Source of the DNA: Tetraselmis striata
Lineage: Eukaryota; Chlorophyta; Chlorodendrophyceae; Chlorodendrales; Chlorodendraceae
Length of the DNA stretch: 64,000 nucleotides
Assembly: GCA_006384855.1 (NCBI GenBank)
Contig: VCJN01000537.1
Location: 1 to 64,000 of the forward strand
Direction: 5' to 3'
This document shows, in pieces, positions 12,368-22,502 of this stretch. The notes below the pieces were generated by a model. That model worked only from the letters and a program-made list of their open reading frames with translations, searched no databases and had not been told where the DNA came from. The position numbers and the translations under genes were made by a program. Position 1 is the stretch's first letter; the number at the start of each line of letters is the position of its first letter.

Positions 12368-14895
12368 GCCAGCTCCCATGGTCGTCTGAGCTCCCCCCCC
12401 CCCCCCCCCCTGGGGGGACCTATGGCCTCTGCCCTTTGCGGATGTCCTGGCTGCAGGCTGTATGGCCAGTGCTTCAAGCACCCGACCGAGCAGCCCGGGG
12501 GCGACCCCGCCTACCAGGAGCGCTGGCGGGTGTCCATCGCGCGGCAGGCGGCGATGGTGGACCTGATGGGCTGGGGGGGGCTGCAGTGGCTCACGGACAC
12601 CCCGCACGCGGGCCGGCATCTCGAGAAAGGTGCCCCGCACTACGTCCTGCGCCGGCTGCGCCACTGGGTGGAGCGCCTTGCCGAGTGCCTCATCGTGAAG
12701 GGCTCCGACCTGGCCCTGGCGCCCGCCGAGCTGCAGGCCGCGATGGCGCAGCTGCCTCGCAGCGTGCGCGCGTCCCTCGGCGAGCTTGTCACGCGAGTGT
12801 GGCTGCGGCGTGAGTGCACCACCGCGGCGTGCGTCCCGGGCAAGGTGCTCCACGGCGCCTTGCTGCTGCTGCAGCTGCGGGAGATAGGGAGCCTGGCGTA
12901 CTGGAAGCCGCAGCAGAAGGCGCGCCGCGGCAACGACCTGCACAGCCTGCTGGTCACGTCGCTCCAGGCGCTGGACTACTCCGGCGCCTGGGACTGGGCC
13001 CTGCATGCCGGGCTGCAGTTTGCGGAGCGGGTCCTGCGCGAGACGGAGGCTGCGCAGCAGCAGCAGCAGCAGCAGCAGGGCGGCCGCAGCCGTTCCGGGG
13101 GGTTCCTCTACTCCCGGGCCCGGGATGGCGCACAGCAGGCTGCTCTGGACCCGGTGGCGCTGGCAGGCCTGCTGGAGATTCTGGTCGCCGTTGCCGCTGT
13201 GGCTGCCAAAGGCGCGGAACAGGTGCTTCTCCCGGAGGGCTACGTACGCATGTGGCTTGCGCCCAGGCCGCGCCTTGTGGCCGGGGCTGCATCAGTGCTG
13301 GAGGTCGAGCAGCGGAGGGGCGTGGCTGCGCAGTATCTCGAGCGCTGCGTGGCGGCTGTGGGCTGCCTCATGTTCCAGCTGGACTCCCCTTCCTGGGCGC
13401 ACTGGGAAGTGGCCCCTGGCTGCGCTCCCCGGACAGGCGGGCATCTTCGGCGGACCTGGTCCCAGGCAGAGGTGGCGCTGCGCCTCGCAACGGCGGCGGC
13501 CGTGGGCGTTGTGAACTCGTCGAGGAAGGTGCAGCCCAGGCTGATGCACAGCCTCCGGGCTGCCCACCATGCAGCCAACTTGGGGCAGCTGTCTTGCAGG
13601 GCGATGTCCTCTGACACCACCCGTGTCACGGCTGGATGGCAACGGGAGGGGGTGGCCGCCTTCCTGCACGCGCTGGCCGGCGGTGAGCAGCAGCTCAAGG
13701 ACGCACTGCACGGCCTGTGCTCCGCCGAGACGGGCGGCGCAATGCTCCTCTCCAGAGCCGGCCGGCTGCCGGCCGGCGTGCCAGCCTGGACTCGGTACCA
13801 GTGCGTTGCTGTGGACGCAACAAACGGAGTGTTAACGCTCAAGGCTCGAGCCAACAAGGTGAGAGCGGCAGGCGACCATTCCTCCAGACCAGCCTGGGCT
13901 CGGATTTACTGCACACACTAAAGCGTTCTCGTGCGCAATTTTTCACTTCGTTCCTTTGCGCTGATTCAACTCGTCAACAGCCACCTGCCGCTGATAGTTT
14001 GCCCTTTTCGCGTCTGTTTGTTGTTTCTTCTCAACGCTCGCAGCAGTGTGCTGACGAGCAGCTGACTCTAGCCGGCGGCGCGGCAGCTATGCGAACGCTG
14101 AGGGGGGCGCCACAGCCTGCGGCAGCGACCGGGGAGGACTGGGACGGCGGTGTCAACCAGGAGGAGGACGCCGGCAGTCAGCATCAGGTGGCCGCCATCG
14201 CCAAGATCATTGCCTGGATCCGGAACATCTGGAGCGAGAGGGCCAAGCGCGTTATGGAGGACCGCCACCTGACGGTGCGTGTGCCTCTGCCATGCGCGTC
14301 ATGCTCGCCACAGCCCGGGCCACGAGACGCGAAGCTATCTGTGTGATCATCGGGCAGGCGGTAGCCCCGATGGTCACACAAGAGCACATGGGCGGTGCAG
14401 TGGGCGATTCGGACTGAAACGCACGCGTCCTGTGTCTGCGTTGCTGCGCAGGAGATAAAGATGGCTGTCGTGGAATGGCAACAGTGTGGTCTACGTGGCG
14501 CTCGTGCATATGGGGGGACGCTTCGCAAGCACGGGGCGCCCCTACCAAAGCGGCTGCTCCAAGCCAGGAGGGATTGGATCCAGCAGAGAGACAGCATGAA
14601 TCTGTACGAGGACGAGGAGTACGAGATGTGGCAGGAGATCAATGAGCGCTGGCTGCCTGCCATCCAAGACGTCCTCCTCAAGCTTAACCACCGGCAACCG
14701 CTGCTCTCCGCGGGCGGGCGCATCCTGGATGTGTTTGGCTTGGCGCAGGCTTGCCTGGAGGCTGCGCGTCTTCTGGAGGATGCTACTCTGGAGCGGGAGC
14801 TCGAGCCACGGGTTGAGTGGGCCCGGCGGAAGGCGGCATGCCTGCGGATCGAGGCCTGCTGGGAAAGGTTCAGGCTGCGAGGCAAAAAGGACTAG
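86..14895 (+). CDS. TRANK1-like (TPR/ankyrin-repeat-protein-1-like) giant SF1 helicase, 5'-partial
   Basis: 3' part of a very large multi-exon gene for a UvrD/TRANK1-like superfamily 1 P-loop ATPase. Exons that keep phase include 86-145, 382-984, 1150-1191, 1420-2139, 2292-2387, 2460-2600, 4405-4529, 5270-5531, 6656-6778, 6957-7157, 7303-7468, 7594-7782, 8325-8399, 8518-8826, 9001-9078, 9255-9381, 9466-9533, 9746-9900, 10060-10549, 10784-10925, 11492-12158, 12457-13858, 14044-14274 and 14452-14895 (TAG). Helicase motifs appear in order: Walker A GRSGTGKTS (near 5285), VWTEI signature (6656), Walker B DEVQD (near 7130), SGDTAQTI (near 7350), LTKNYRSH (near 7710), TIYEAKGREFNDVL (near 8365) and LYTAVTRARKQLW (near 8720). 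After the helicase come TPR-like helices (GQSFFREGRYDQAAACF, 9255) and a helical C-terminal region. An acidic insert lies at about 5830-6000. The start codon is upstream of the window. Exons at about 4586-4850, 5671-6091 and 7870-8103 have less certain edges. The family is well supported; the biological role in algae is not established. Confidence 0.88.
331..370 (+). repeat. GT/GC microsatellite in intron
   Basis: Dinucleotide run of mostly GT, then GC and GT, in the intron just before the 382 exon. It also makes short spurious open frames. Confidence 0.85.
1480..1707 (+). repeat. Coding minisatellite, 39-bp unit (13 residues)
   Basis: Five complete units and a partial sixth encode EESSDEACEAQED or close variants (GS for SS, E for D). 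The period is a multiple of three and lies in frame within the second long exon of the duplicated pair. The paralogous exon at 382-984 has only a short acidic patch here, so the array expanded after the duplication. Acidic, serine-rich repeats with SSDE could be casein-kinase-2 sites, which is inference. Confidence 0.9.
8267..8310 (+). repeat. (GT)n microsatellite in intron
   Basis: About 20 GT units immediately upstream of the exon that carries helicase motif V. Confidence 0.9.
10624..10652. repeat. Perfect palindrome, 13-bp stem, 3-nt loop, in intron
   Basis: ATGCTGGGTGGAT, GTT, then its exact reverse complement, in the intron between exons 10060-10549 and 10784-10925. It is followed by direct copies of a GTGGATGTTATGA-like motif. 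It could form a stable hairpin in the pre-mRNA. No function can be assigned. Confidence 0.9.
12291..12413 (+). repeat. (GA)n microsatellite followed by poly(C) in intron
   Basis: Around 35 GA units followed by roughly 18 consecutive C before the acceptor at 12456. The intron (12159-12456) happens to stay open in one frame, giving a false Arg/Glu-rich stretch between two real exons. The R codon split across 12158/12457 shows that it is spliced out. Confidence 0.85.
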
Positions 14896-14966
14896 CATTG
14901 CATAATCTGCCTGGTGGCTCGCGCTGCTGCGCATGGCTGTGGGCTTGCACATCGCCATTGCCACCA

Positions 14967-15023
14967 TGTATTCTGGGCGACCCCCCCCCCCCCCCCCCCC
15001 ACTCACCCCGCGCCCAGAATACA
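14967..15023. repeat. Inverted repeat with poly(C) loop just 3' of the helicase gene
   Basis: A 13-bp perfect arm (14967-14979 and 15011-15023, TGTATTCTGGGCG and its complement) surrounds a loop made mostly of about 21 C. It begins 72 nt after the TAG stop of the helicase gene. It could act in 3'-end formation or be a foldback element remnant; neither is shown. Confidence 0.8.
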
Positions 15024-16419
15024 TTATGGCATTTGATTTTGCATTTAATGCTTGTAGCCCGATCCTGAATTCCTGCGAAGGATGATATCATCAAAACACA
15101 TAGTCATCCATGAATGCTTATGTGCTGGTGAGCTAAGGCATCTACATATATTGCTATCTTATATTGCCAGCTGGACTAAGCGCGTGCTCCCTCAGCGTAG
15201 ATATTATGGTACATATAATGACTACTAACGCCTTCCCAGCCGCCATAGTGCGGCGGCAGCCTGACCTCAAGTAGCGTGGAGCATCCATCATCCAGACCCG
15301 AGCCCTGGTAAGGCTATGCTAAGCTGAGCATGCTGGTTTCAGAGCACCAAGGCCTTTGATTTAGGATAGCGCACGTCGGACTGAAGGCGCTGTATAAGGA
15401 ACGCACTGTTGGACACATGGTTTCGGAGCATACATGGTTATAAGCGCCGGCTGTGTTGATACATCTACCCCCCCTAGCATTAAGGAATAGAAATCTGTTC
15501 CTGCAATCTCCTCCAATCGCCGCTGATTCAGTGTCTTGTTGCACTGATGCGCTGCTCACTCCATTTGGGCGGGCGGCGTAGTGGCTGTTTATTATACGCT
15601 GAGTGTTGCGGAGCTGGTGGCGGAATGCGCTGGTTACAATCGAAAGTTATGCCGCCGCCTCAATGCTGAAGCCGCAATGAACGCCACCGCGCAATACATG
15701 AATAAAACCCTACCAAGTACCGAGCACCGCCTGGCGGTCGTCCTGTAACTATACGCTGCTCGCTAAAAGGTGAGCGAGTGGGCGACTACGGTGCGTGGTG
15801 TGCCACAGTTGGGATGCCGGATGCCAGGCCCGTGCGGCGTCGCTTGCCGCGCTGGGCTCCAAAACCAACCCGCATGCCCCGTTCTGCAGCGCGCAGCGGC
15901 AGTGAGCTGCTGACAGTGCCGGGATGGCAATACGCGGGCGGTGTCACAGATAGGTTGCTCATGACTCCACATCGGCGGGCGTAGGCTGCGCGGGTGGCAG
16001 CATTGCTTGCTTCGCTGTCATGGATCAGATACGACAACGCAGAAGGAAAAGGCACTGTACTATCATTCCGCCTGTGGACATGGCCTGAGCATTCCCGTAT
16101 CTGCATGTGCGTGGCTGAGGCACCTAATAGTCGCTGCATGGAAGCTGCATGGATACCTCGTGCTCGCAAGAGAAACCTCTGATGCTAGCCATGCCATGCC
16201 ATGCAGAGAGAGATGAACGCTTGGACAGGGTGTCTTAGATTTCAACGCAATGATTACGCCTCATTGCTCAATGATAATGATCTACCCATACGGAACAACG
16301 CACATTGCAAGCGTTGAAATGACACGACGCAACGGGTAATTTGGAAAGGGGCAGGGAGTCGGGACTGCTTCTTTATAATATCTCTTAGAAGACCGCATTT
16401 GTAGGGCATGGCGTGGGCT
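15024..16419. other. Intergenic, no gene recognised
   Basis: Only short open frames on either strand, none with a recognisable motif or consistent splice signals. A TGTAA motif near 15744 is too far from any gene to assign. Convergent genes lie on either side. Confidence 0.5.
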
Positions 16420-18430
16420 TCACCGGGCCGGATACTGCCCGTATGCCAGCGCAGGGGTGAGGTGGTCGTCTCCCCCGGGTGACACCTCCGCAGCAGCTCC
16501 GAAACGTATGTGCACCGGCACATCAAGGTCGCGATACGTGGGAGCGGCGCGTGAGAGCCATCCAGCGGTGCTGGCATGGTTCCATTTCGGCATGCTGAAA
16601 TCCGCCGCGGAAGCACGGCCCGCTCGGCGTGTGACCATTGGGGTCCTGTGCTTCCACGTGCCGGTGCTGTGGGATGGCGGAAAAGACTTGCTTGGGATCC
16701 AGCTGGTGAGGGGTGTCGGGCGCGTGCCTCCTGGCGTCGCATGACCTGAGCATGACACGCGCACAGAGCGTCACAGCGTCAATCCATGCCAGCTTTCGAA
16801 CAGGCGTTGCTGCGAGAGAATTGAGGCGCACCCCGCGGTCCCGTCGCCGCCGACAACTTCCACTGCATGTAGGACTGCATGTAGGACGTGCGCGCAGTTT
16901 CCAGCTCGGAGCGGCGGGGAAGGCTGCCGCTCCTGTGAGCGTCTGCCATCTCCGAGTGCGGAAAGGGCACGGGCTTCCTGTCCCAGGAGGATGCGCTGCT
17001 TCGGGGAGTGTCCCAATGGTGCTGCGGGTGGCGCTGGGTGGCCGATTCGGGGGGAGCAGCCGCCCCGGGATTCGCATGCGCATAGGCGTTGTCTGTCTGC
17101 ACTGCGACGTCCGCCGTCGTTCGTGACGTGCGGACATGGCCGCGCCCCGTGTCTTTGGCGTCGTTGCCAGGAGCAGGCGGGTGGGCAGGTGGCCCGCCTG
17201 ATGCAGCCAGTGGGGCAGCAGACCCCCTGCGATTCCGCCGCCGCGAGGATAAAATGGAGCTTATCTCCTGGGCGACATTGCTGGCCTCTGACTGAGAGTG
17301 CCACCGGTCACCTGGGCCACCAAAGCCGCCAGCATCCCAGCTGCTCTCCCATGTGATATCGTCAAATAAGTCTGGATGCGGATTGTTCCTGGTCTGCGGG
17401 GGCGGCACTCGGCCTGCCCCTCCCTCCGGCACTTCACCTGCACCACCCAGGTGACGGCCGTCACTGCATGTGCCTTCCCGGTTCAAGTGAGAACGCTGCA
17501 TGTATCATGCTGCTAGCTGGTGCATGTCCGCGCACCTATCAGTTGGCTGGATGATTGCGAAGGGCTGTGCTGCGAGCTGGCGGATGCTTCCGTCGGCGGC
17601 GTTTGGCACTGCCACAGCGCGCAGGAACTCAGTCGCCGGAACAAGGGGCAGGAAGGGGTGCATCCTGGGCAGAAGGGGGCGCAGGCCTATGGACGCACCT
17701 TGATGCCAGTGGATGAGGTCCGCCCCGCGAAAAAGCGGTGAATATCCTGCTGCACGCGCTGCTCGAACTCGGAACTGGGGTCGCCGTCCGCCAGTGGTAA
17801 GACCGTCAGGTCGAAGTTGTTTGTCAGAGACTGCACGGATTCCGCTTCATCGGGGCTCTCCCTCAGCCTGAGCGCCTCGTCGAAGTCCGGAAAATGCAAC
17901 CGCAGGTGGTGCCCCTGGCGGTCCGGGTCGAACGGGTTGTAACACGTGAGCGTATCGCCGGCGGCCGAGCGCCCCGGGGCGTTTTGCCCGCCCGCGGACG
18001 ATCCAATCGCCGCTCTGGCGCGTGGGGCCGCTGCTGATACAACGCGGGTGCCGGCATCTGTTGAGTATTGCTCCCCTGAACTGGAGGTATACCTTGACGA
18101 ACTAACTGCTTCATCCTGCAACGCTTGGAGCCGCTGGGGGCTCTGGGCGTTGGGCGGGCTACTCGAGCTGCTACCGCTGTCGTTCGACGACCGCGATTCT
18201 GTGCTCGAGGGCGTGTCGCTGTCACTGTCCATCCCAGCCCCGCGAGCGGCAGGTTCCGCCTCCCCCCCTTCCGAGGCTGCTGCTGCGAGTACACGGGTAT
18301 TAACTGGCTGCGCTGCCGCCCCGGATGTCGCCCGCGTGTCATCCCCCGACGAGTCAGCCGCCCGGGGCGTCTCACTCGCTTCCTTGCCGCCCCGCCGCGG
18401 CCGCGCCAGCCCGCGAAAAAACTTCCTCAT
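16420..18430 (-). CDS. Unrecognised low-complexity multi-exon gene
   Basis: First coding exon starts at ATG 18430 (MRKFFRGLARP) and runs to 17699, where AAG|GTGCGT is a good donor. A GTG further upstream that could look like a start is better read as a splice donor. The second exon probably begins at 17495 after ATGCAG and includes DLFDDITWESSWD; it ends near 16832. A further exon begins at about 16702 after CACCAG; its phase, and so its C-terminus (16420 or 16523), is unresolved. The protein is Ser/Pro/Arg-rich with poly-Ser. The most ordered part is TCYNPFDPDRQGHHLRL...QQDIHRFF in exon 1. No known domain is recognised. It is convergent with the helicase gene. Confidence 0.4.
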
Positions 18431-18892
18431 CTCGTGCCGAAGGAAGGCGCAGAATAGCGGTTGCGAAGCGTTGGCGATGAGCCCCAAGACGCACAGACCC
18501 CCACTCACTACTTGCTGCGAGCTCGCGTCGCTCCGCCTGGATTGATGTCAGTCAGCTGTCAGTGTGGGATCGGTCGTCGCTTAGTAGTGCAAAGATTACA
18601 GGGTAATCCTTACTATCCCTGCCCGGGGATTTTTTAAGTTGCGCCGCGACCCCGCGCGCGGGCGGGCGGGGGGACCAGGGATAAGAGGGCGTCGTAGAGA
18701 TGCAAGCACCAAGGTTTCATCATTGTTGCGCCAGTCCTGTCCAGTCACGTGGGCGGGGAAACAAAAAGGCTGGCACGGACGAGGGTGAGGTCGCGCGCGT
18801 CGCGCGCGAAATTCAGCGGCACGAATAATGTCTTGCGCGCGAGGCGAAGCAGGCGCCCGCGCGTTGGTTGTGACCAGGGTTGCCCTGAAGGG

Positions 18893-18996
18893 GCTTCAGT
18901 TCAGGCCACTTCAGGCTGAAGTCCCGACTTCAGCTGAATTCAGTTCAGGCTGAATACCTAGCGAAAATGGCCTGAATACCCCCTACCTGAAGTCCC
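18893..18996. repeat. Left subterminal repeats of the hAT element
   Basis: Repeated TTCAGGCTGAA, CAGCTGAATTCAG and CCTGAA(T) words directly inside the left TIR. In hAT elements such arrays are transposase-binding sites (family knowledge); binding here is inferred. Confidence 0.75.
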
Positions 18997-19751
18997 TCTA
19001 AATGTACGAGTTTTGAGTTTAGCGGCTAGCGGTAGAATCCATTCGCTCTGATATGTCCGAATCCGCAGAGAAATTGTACTATAATCGCCCTAGGTGTCGC
19101 ACATGGCCGCATCCGTACCAGGCCCACATATACGGCATATAGTACATGATTGTGCGCCAATAGTATATTGCGCAGTGTTAAACGGTGTTTTCAGTTTCTG
19201 TAAGGATTAATGCGCCATCCTGCACTTGCTGTATTCCTTGGTGGGGCGGCAACGCAGGCTGGCGCCCGCCGCCAAGAAATACGCAACGCAGGCTGGCGCC
19301 CGCCGCCAAGAAATACGGAATACAGGATCACCAAATGGCGCGCGATCACAGCACTACACTCTCCACTCTCAAGTCTCCAGTCTCAACCCTACGCCCAGTC
19401 CCCCCCCCCTCCCCCCCCCCCCCCCCCCCCCCCCAAGCTGATTATGGAAGCCGCGCAGGTTGCCTCGGAGGCCGCCGAACCTTATGCCGGCGCTGCGGAG
19501 GCCGAAGTCGACATGCAGGCCGCCGGCAACGAAGAGAGCATGCCGCCGCCGCCACCAGGTTCGCGCCCCGGCCCATCTCGGTATACGAACCGCCGTAACG
19601 TTGGCGCCTCGTCGCAGTGCACTTTGCCCCGGCCCGACAGTGCCAGCGCTGAACCACCGATAGAACTTTACAGTGACGATGAGCAAGCAGCCGGCATCCC
19701 ATGTGATGTTGTCGACATGCCCAGCTCCACTATCTACTGACTGCCACATGT

Positions 19752-20415
19752 GTGTTGGATATATATGTGCGGCAGAGTTTCACATTGAGCAAGATTCAGA
19801 ATAAACTTAAATCTTGCATCACCTGGACCAAGAAGTCCTCCAAGGGCTGGCACGCGCTGGTCCTCGCATGCCGTGAGATGCGGGTGAAGGCTGTCAAGTT
19901 CATCACACCAGTGAAGACGCGCTTCACCAGCGTAAGTTTACACAACATGCCGTGCTGTTTTGTATTACTCCTGAGCTGATGTGCATGCCCTGTCGTGCTG
20001 CAATACAACACACTGACATGTATATTGCTTGCATGTGCACGTCAGACATGGAGCATGCTGCGGAGCCTTATCACGGCACGTGATGTGGTGGACCACCTGT
20101 ATGGCACAATGCCGCAGACCGCCAGCACAAACTTGCGAGAGCGGCAGCCCACCCACGCGGAATGGTCTCTGGCAACGGCCATGGAGGATGTGCTGTCCCA
20201 CCCCTGCAAACTCGGAATTGGAATTGGCACGTATGTTGCTTGCGATCCCTGCTAGTCAGATAGAGTGTGAGCGTGTGTGCTCTCTCGCTGGCATGGTCAC
20301 GCAGAGCCTGCGGAATACGATGGGTGTGGGGAATATGGCCACTGAAGTATTCATACACAAGAATGTAGACCTGGTTGCACAGGTGGACGCTGCTCTCTCG
20401 TACAGCTTTGGCTAG
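19752..20415 (+). pseudogene. hAT transposase C-terminal remnant
   Basis: An exon to 19931 encodes KSSKGWHALVLACRE...PVKTRFTS and splices (GTAAGT ... CAG 20045) to TWSMLRSLITARDVVDHLYG, which matches the hAT 'TRWNSTYxML' region. The reading then shifts by one frame near 20235 to LLAIPASQIECERVCSLAG and NTMGVGNMATEVFIHKN, the hAT C-terminal dimerisation (LSIPASSxxSERVFS) signature. The catalytic DDE domain and any zinc finger are absent. An upstream frame (19440-19740, PPPPPGSRPGPSRY) may be an old N-terminal exon. Not a functional transposase. Confidence 0.85.
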
Positions 20416-20787
20416 GAGTGTCAAGCCGGATATCAAGGCCACCAAATCGTAAGGAAGTCATCAAGACACAAGTAGCCTGGTCGGGGTTTTTCATCAAAGT
20501 TATGTAACAATTTCTTTACAAGCACTAAATAATTTATTGGCCACTGTCTGTTGGGGGGGGTGGGGGGGGGGGGGGGGGGGGCGGGGGTGAGGGGGCGCAA
20601 AGCCACGCCGGCCCGCCGACCTTCTCTTGCTCAGCGGAACGGCATGAGCACACGTATATACATATATGTATCACTCCATATGCATGTTCGGAGGTCCATG
20701 TGTTCACATGCTTGCCGCTAGGTAGTAGTGACTCAATAGGCGCTGCTATGCCCACCCCATATCCAGTATATCTAGTGCCTTGAGGGG

Positions 20788-20969
20788 GGTTCAGGCGCGG
20801 TGTTCAGCCTGAATACCTGAATACCTGAACTGAAGCGTCTTCAGGCTGAATTCAGGCCTGAATTCAGGTCTGAATTCAGGCCTGAATTCAGCCTGAAGAC
20901 CCTTCAGCTGAATTCAGCCTGAAGTGCCTGAATTCAGTTCAGGCTGAACTGAATACCTCTGGGGGGGGG
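20788..20969. repeat. Right subterminal repeats of the hAT element
   Basis: Dense array of CCTGAATTCAGG-type palindromic words over about 180 bp, ending at the right TIR. It is longer and more regular than the left array, the usual asymmetry of hAT ends. Confidence 0.8.
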
Positions 20970-21262
20970 TTCAGGGCAACCCTGGTTGTGACCCGGCGAG
21001 GGACAATGTCTCCCCGCGCCGCCGCCCGCCCTCCCGCGCCAACCACAACAACGTTCACTGCAGTGCTGCGGACAACCGCCACTGTTTCCCTGCTGCCACC
21101 GGGTGAGCGTCCATCGATTTGGCGGATACCTGTAGCACGAGCAACGGGGCGTGGGCCGACAGTGGGGCCACGTGGGGTCCCAGACAGCCCTCCCTTTGCC
21201 CGCCCCAAGCCTCCTCCGTCCGCCCCCATCGCTTTACCTCATCTCGACTGCGCATCTTGGCA

Positions 21263-22426
21263 ATGGCGCTCCGCTGCCGTCTGGCCAGACTCGCGGCCGG
21301 CGCGCACGGGCCTGTGGCTGCCCGTGCGCTTGGCGGGTGGGGCCTGCCCGGGGCCGAACTCCCGCAGTCCGCGCCCACCCACAGGGGCTTTACCCTGCTA
21401 GCAGCAGTGGCGGGATGGGGCGGCCCCAACACGGCGGACGTCGCGCGCGGCTCTGCGGCCAGTCCAGGGTTGTCTGCTGGCTCAGTGCAGCTTGAAGGGA
21501 GGACACAGCTGGCGGCTGCGAACACGCTAGGCGGGCTGATGCTCCGCGGGTTGAGCACACAGGCAGCAGCAGACTTCACGGATTACTCCGTGATCGGCAA
21601 GATTCAGGAGAGCTATGAGGAACCGGCGGCGCCCACGGTGTTTGCGGTGGTGGAGGTAGGGGCACACCAGTTCAAGGTGGCTGCTGGGGACATCATCACC
21701 ACGGAAAAGCTGATCGGGCTGGATGTGAACGATAAAGTGACGCTCAACAAGGTGCTGATGCTCGGGACGGCAGAGGAGACGGTCATAGGTAAGCCGCCCA
21801 TCGTGCAGGATGTGCTCTCATTAGATGCCTGCTCTGCCCGCCGGGTGCTTCCATCTCCTAGTCATTCAGCACCGGAGCAAGCTGAACTGCTTTGCTGTGT
21901 GGACTATTCAGGCCGCCCGCTGATTCCCAATGCGCACGTGGTCGCGGCTGTGGAGGTGCCCCCTCCCCCCCACCCCCTCCCCCCTCCCATCCATCTCCTG
22001 CCTCCCCTCCCCACCCTCCTTGCAACCACCGCCGCCGCCATGGAACTCCCACGCGTTTCTGTATGTCCCACCCCCTGCGCTCCTTCAGCATGAGACGCCT
22101 GCATGCCATGTTCACATCATCCCCCTCCATGCCATGAGCTCACAGTCTCACCGCTTGATGCAGGAAAACTTCCTTGACGCCAAGAAGACCATATTCAAGT
22201 TTCGGCGCCGAAAGAACTCGAAGACGTTGAAGGGACATCGCCAGGTACCGTCTGCTGCTGCCCTTGCCTTCCCAAACTGTAGATGCCCTACACACCAGAG
22301 TGGAAGACTAAACCCGTGGTTGCAATCACACACCGCTGATCATGTTGCGTCCCCTTGCAGTCCCTGACGAATCTCCGAATTCTGGAGGTATCTAGCGCCG
22401 AGGTGGAGCAAGATGTCGCCGCTTAG
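21263..22426 (+). CDS. Organellar ribosomal protein bL21 (mitochondrial likely)
   Basis: Four exons in consistent phase: 21263-21788, 21912-21955, 22164-22244 and 22361-22426 (TAG), about 238 residues. Residues 1 to about 110 form an Ala/Arg/Gly-rich presequence with few acidic residues, typical of organelle targeting. The L21 domain follows: VFAVVEVGAHQFKV near the start, DKVTLNKVLMLG, then GRPLIPNAHVVAAVE, FRRRKNSKTLKGHRQ and the final LTNLRILEV, all hallmark bL21 segments that bind 23S rRNA in the large subunit. The start ATG 21263 precedes the presequence. Mitochondrial (NFD1-like) rather than plastid targeting is a guess. A TGTAA motif lies 72 nt after the stop. The hAT element sits about 280 bp upstream and may affect the promoter. 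Confidence 0.92.
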
Positions 22427-22497
22427 CAGCCATAAACTCTGCTGTGGCTGAGAGGTCGATGGATCATTCATTTGGAGTTCAAATGCCGTCTCCGCAG

Positions 22498-22502
22498 TGT
22501 AA
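22498..22502 (+). terminator. TGTAA poly(A) signal of the bL21 gene
   Basis: TGTAA, the usual green-algal polyadenylation signal, 72 nt downstream of the bL21 stop codon. Confidence 0.6.

Larger units (their letters stand above)
18875..20984 (+). mobile_element. hAT-family element, non-autonomous, 2110 bp, with TIRs and TSD
   Basis: Perfect 15-bp terminal inverted repeats CAGGGTTGCCCTGAA (18875-18889) and its complement (20970-20984) are flanked on both sides by the same 8-bp target duplication, GTTGTGAC (18867-18874 and 20985-20992). Eight-bp duplications and a C-terminal hAT dimerisation motif inside identify the superfamily. Both ends carry many copies of CCTGAATTCAGG-like subterminal repeats. 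The DDE catalytic region and a BED finger are not visible, so it must be mobilised in trans. Three direct copies of a GCTGGCGCCCGCCGCC-containing unit lie at about 19259-19325. Perfect TIRs and TSD suggest a recent insertion. Confidence 0.95.

Noticed and set aside
12134..13006. Minus-strand 290-codon frame including Ser-Leu repeats
   Set aside because: Opposite the helicase exon and the GA microsatellite; no coding signature.
18595..18625. Homing-endonuclease-like site (TTACAGGGTAATCC...ATCCCTG)
   Set aside because: Only part of the known 18-bp word is present and in a different arrangement; chance likely.
21863..22130. Gly/Trp-rich minus-strand frames in the bL21 introns
   Set aside because: Antisense of a C-rich intron; low-complexity artefacts.
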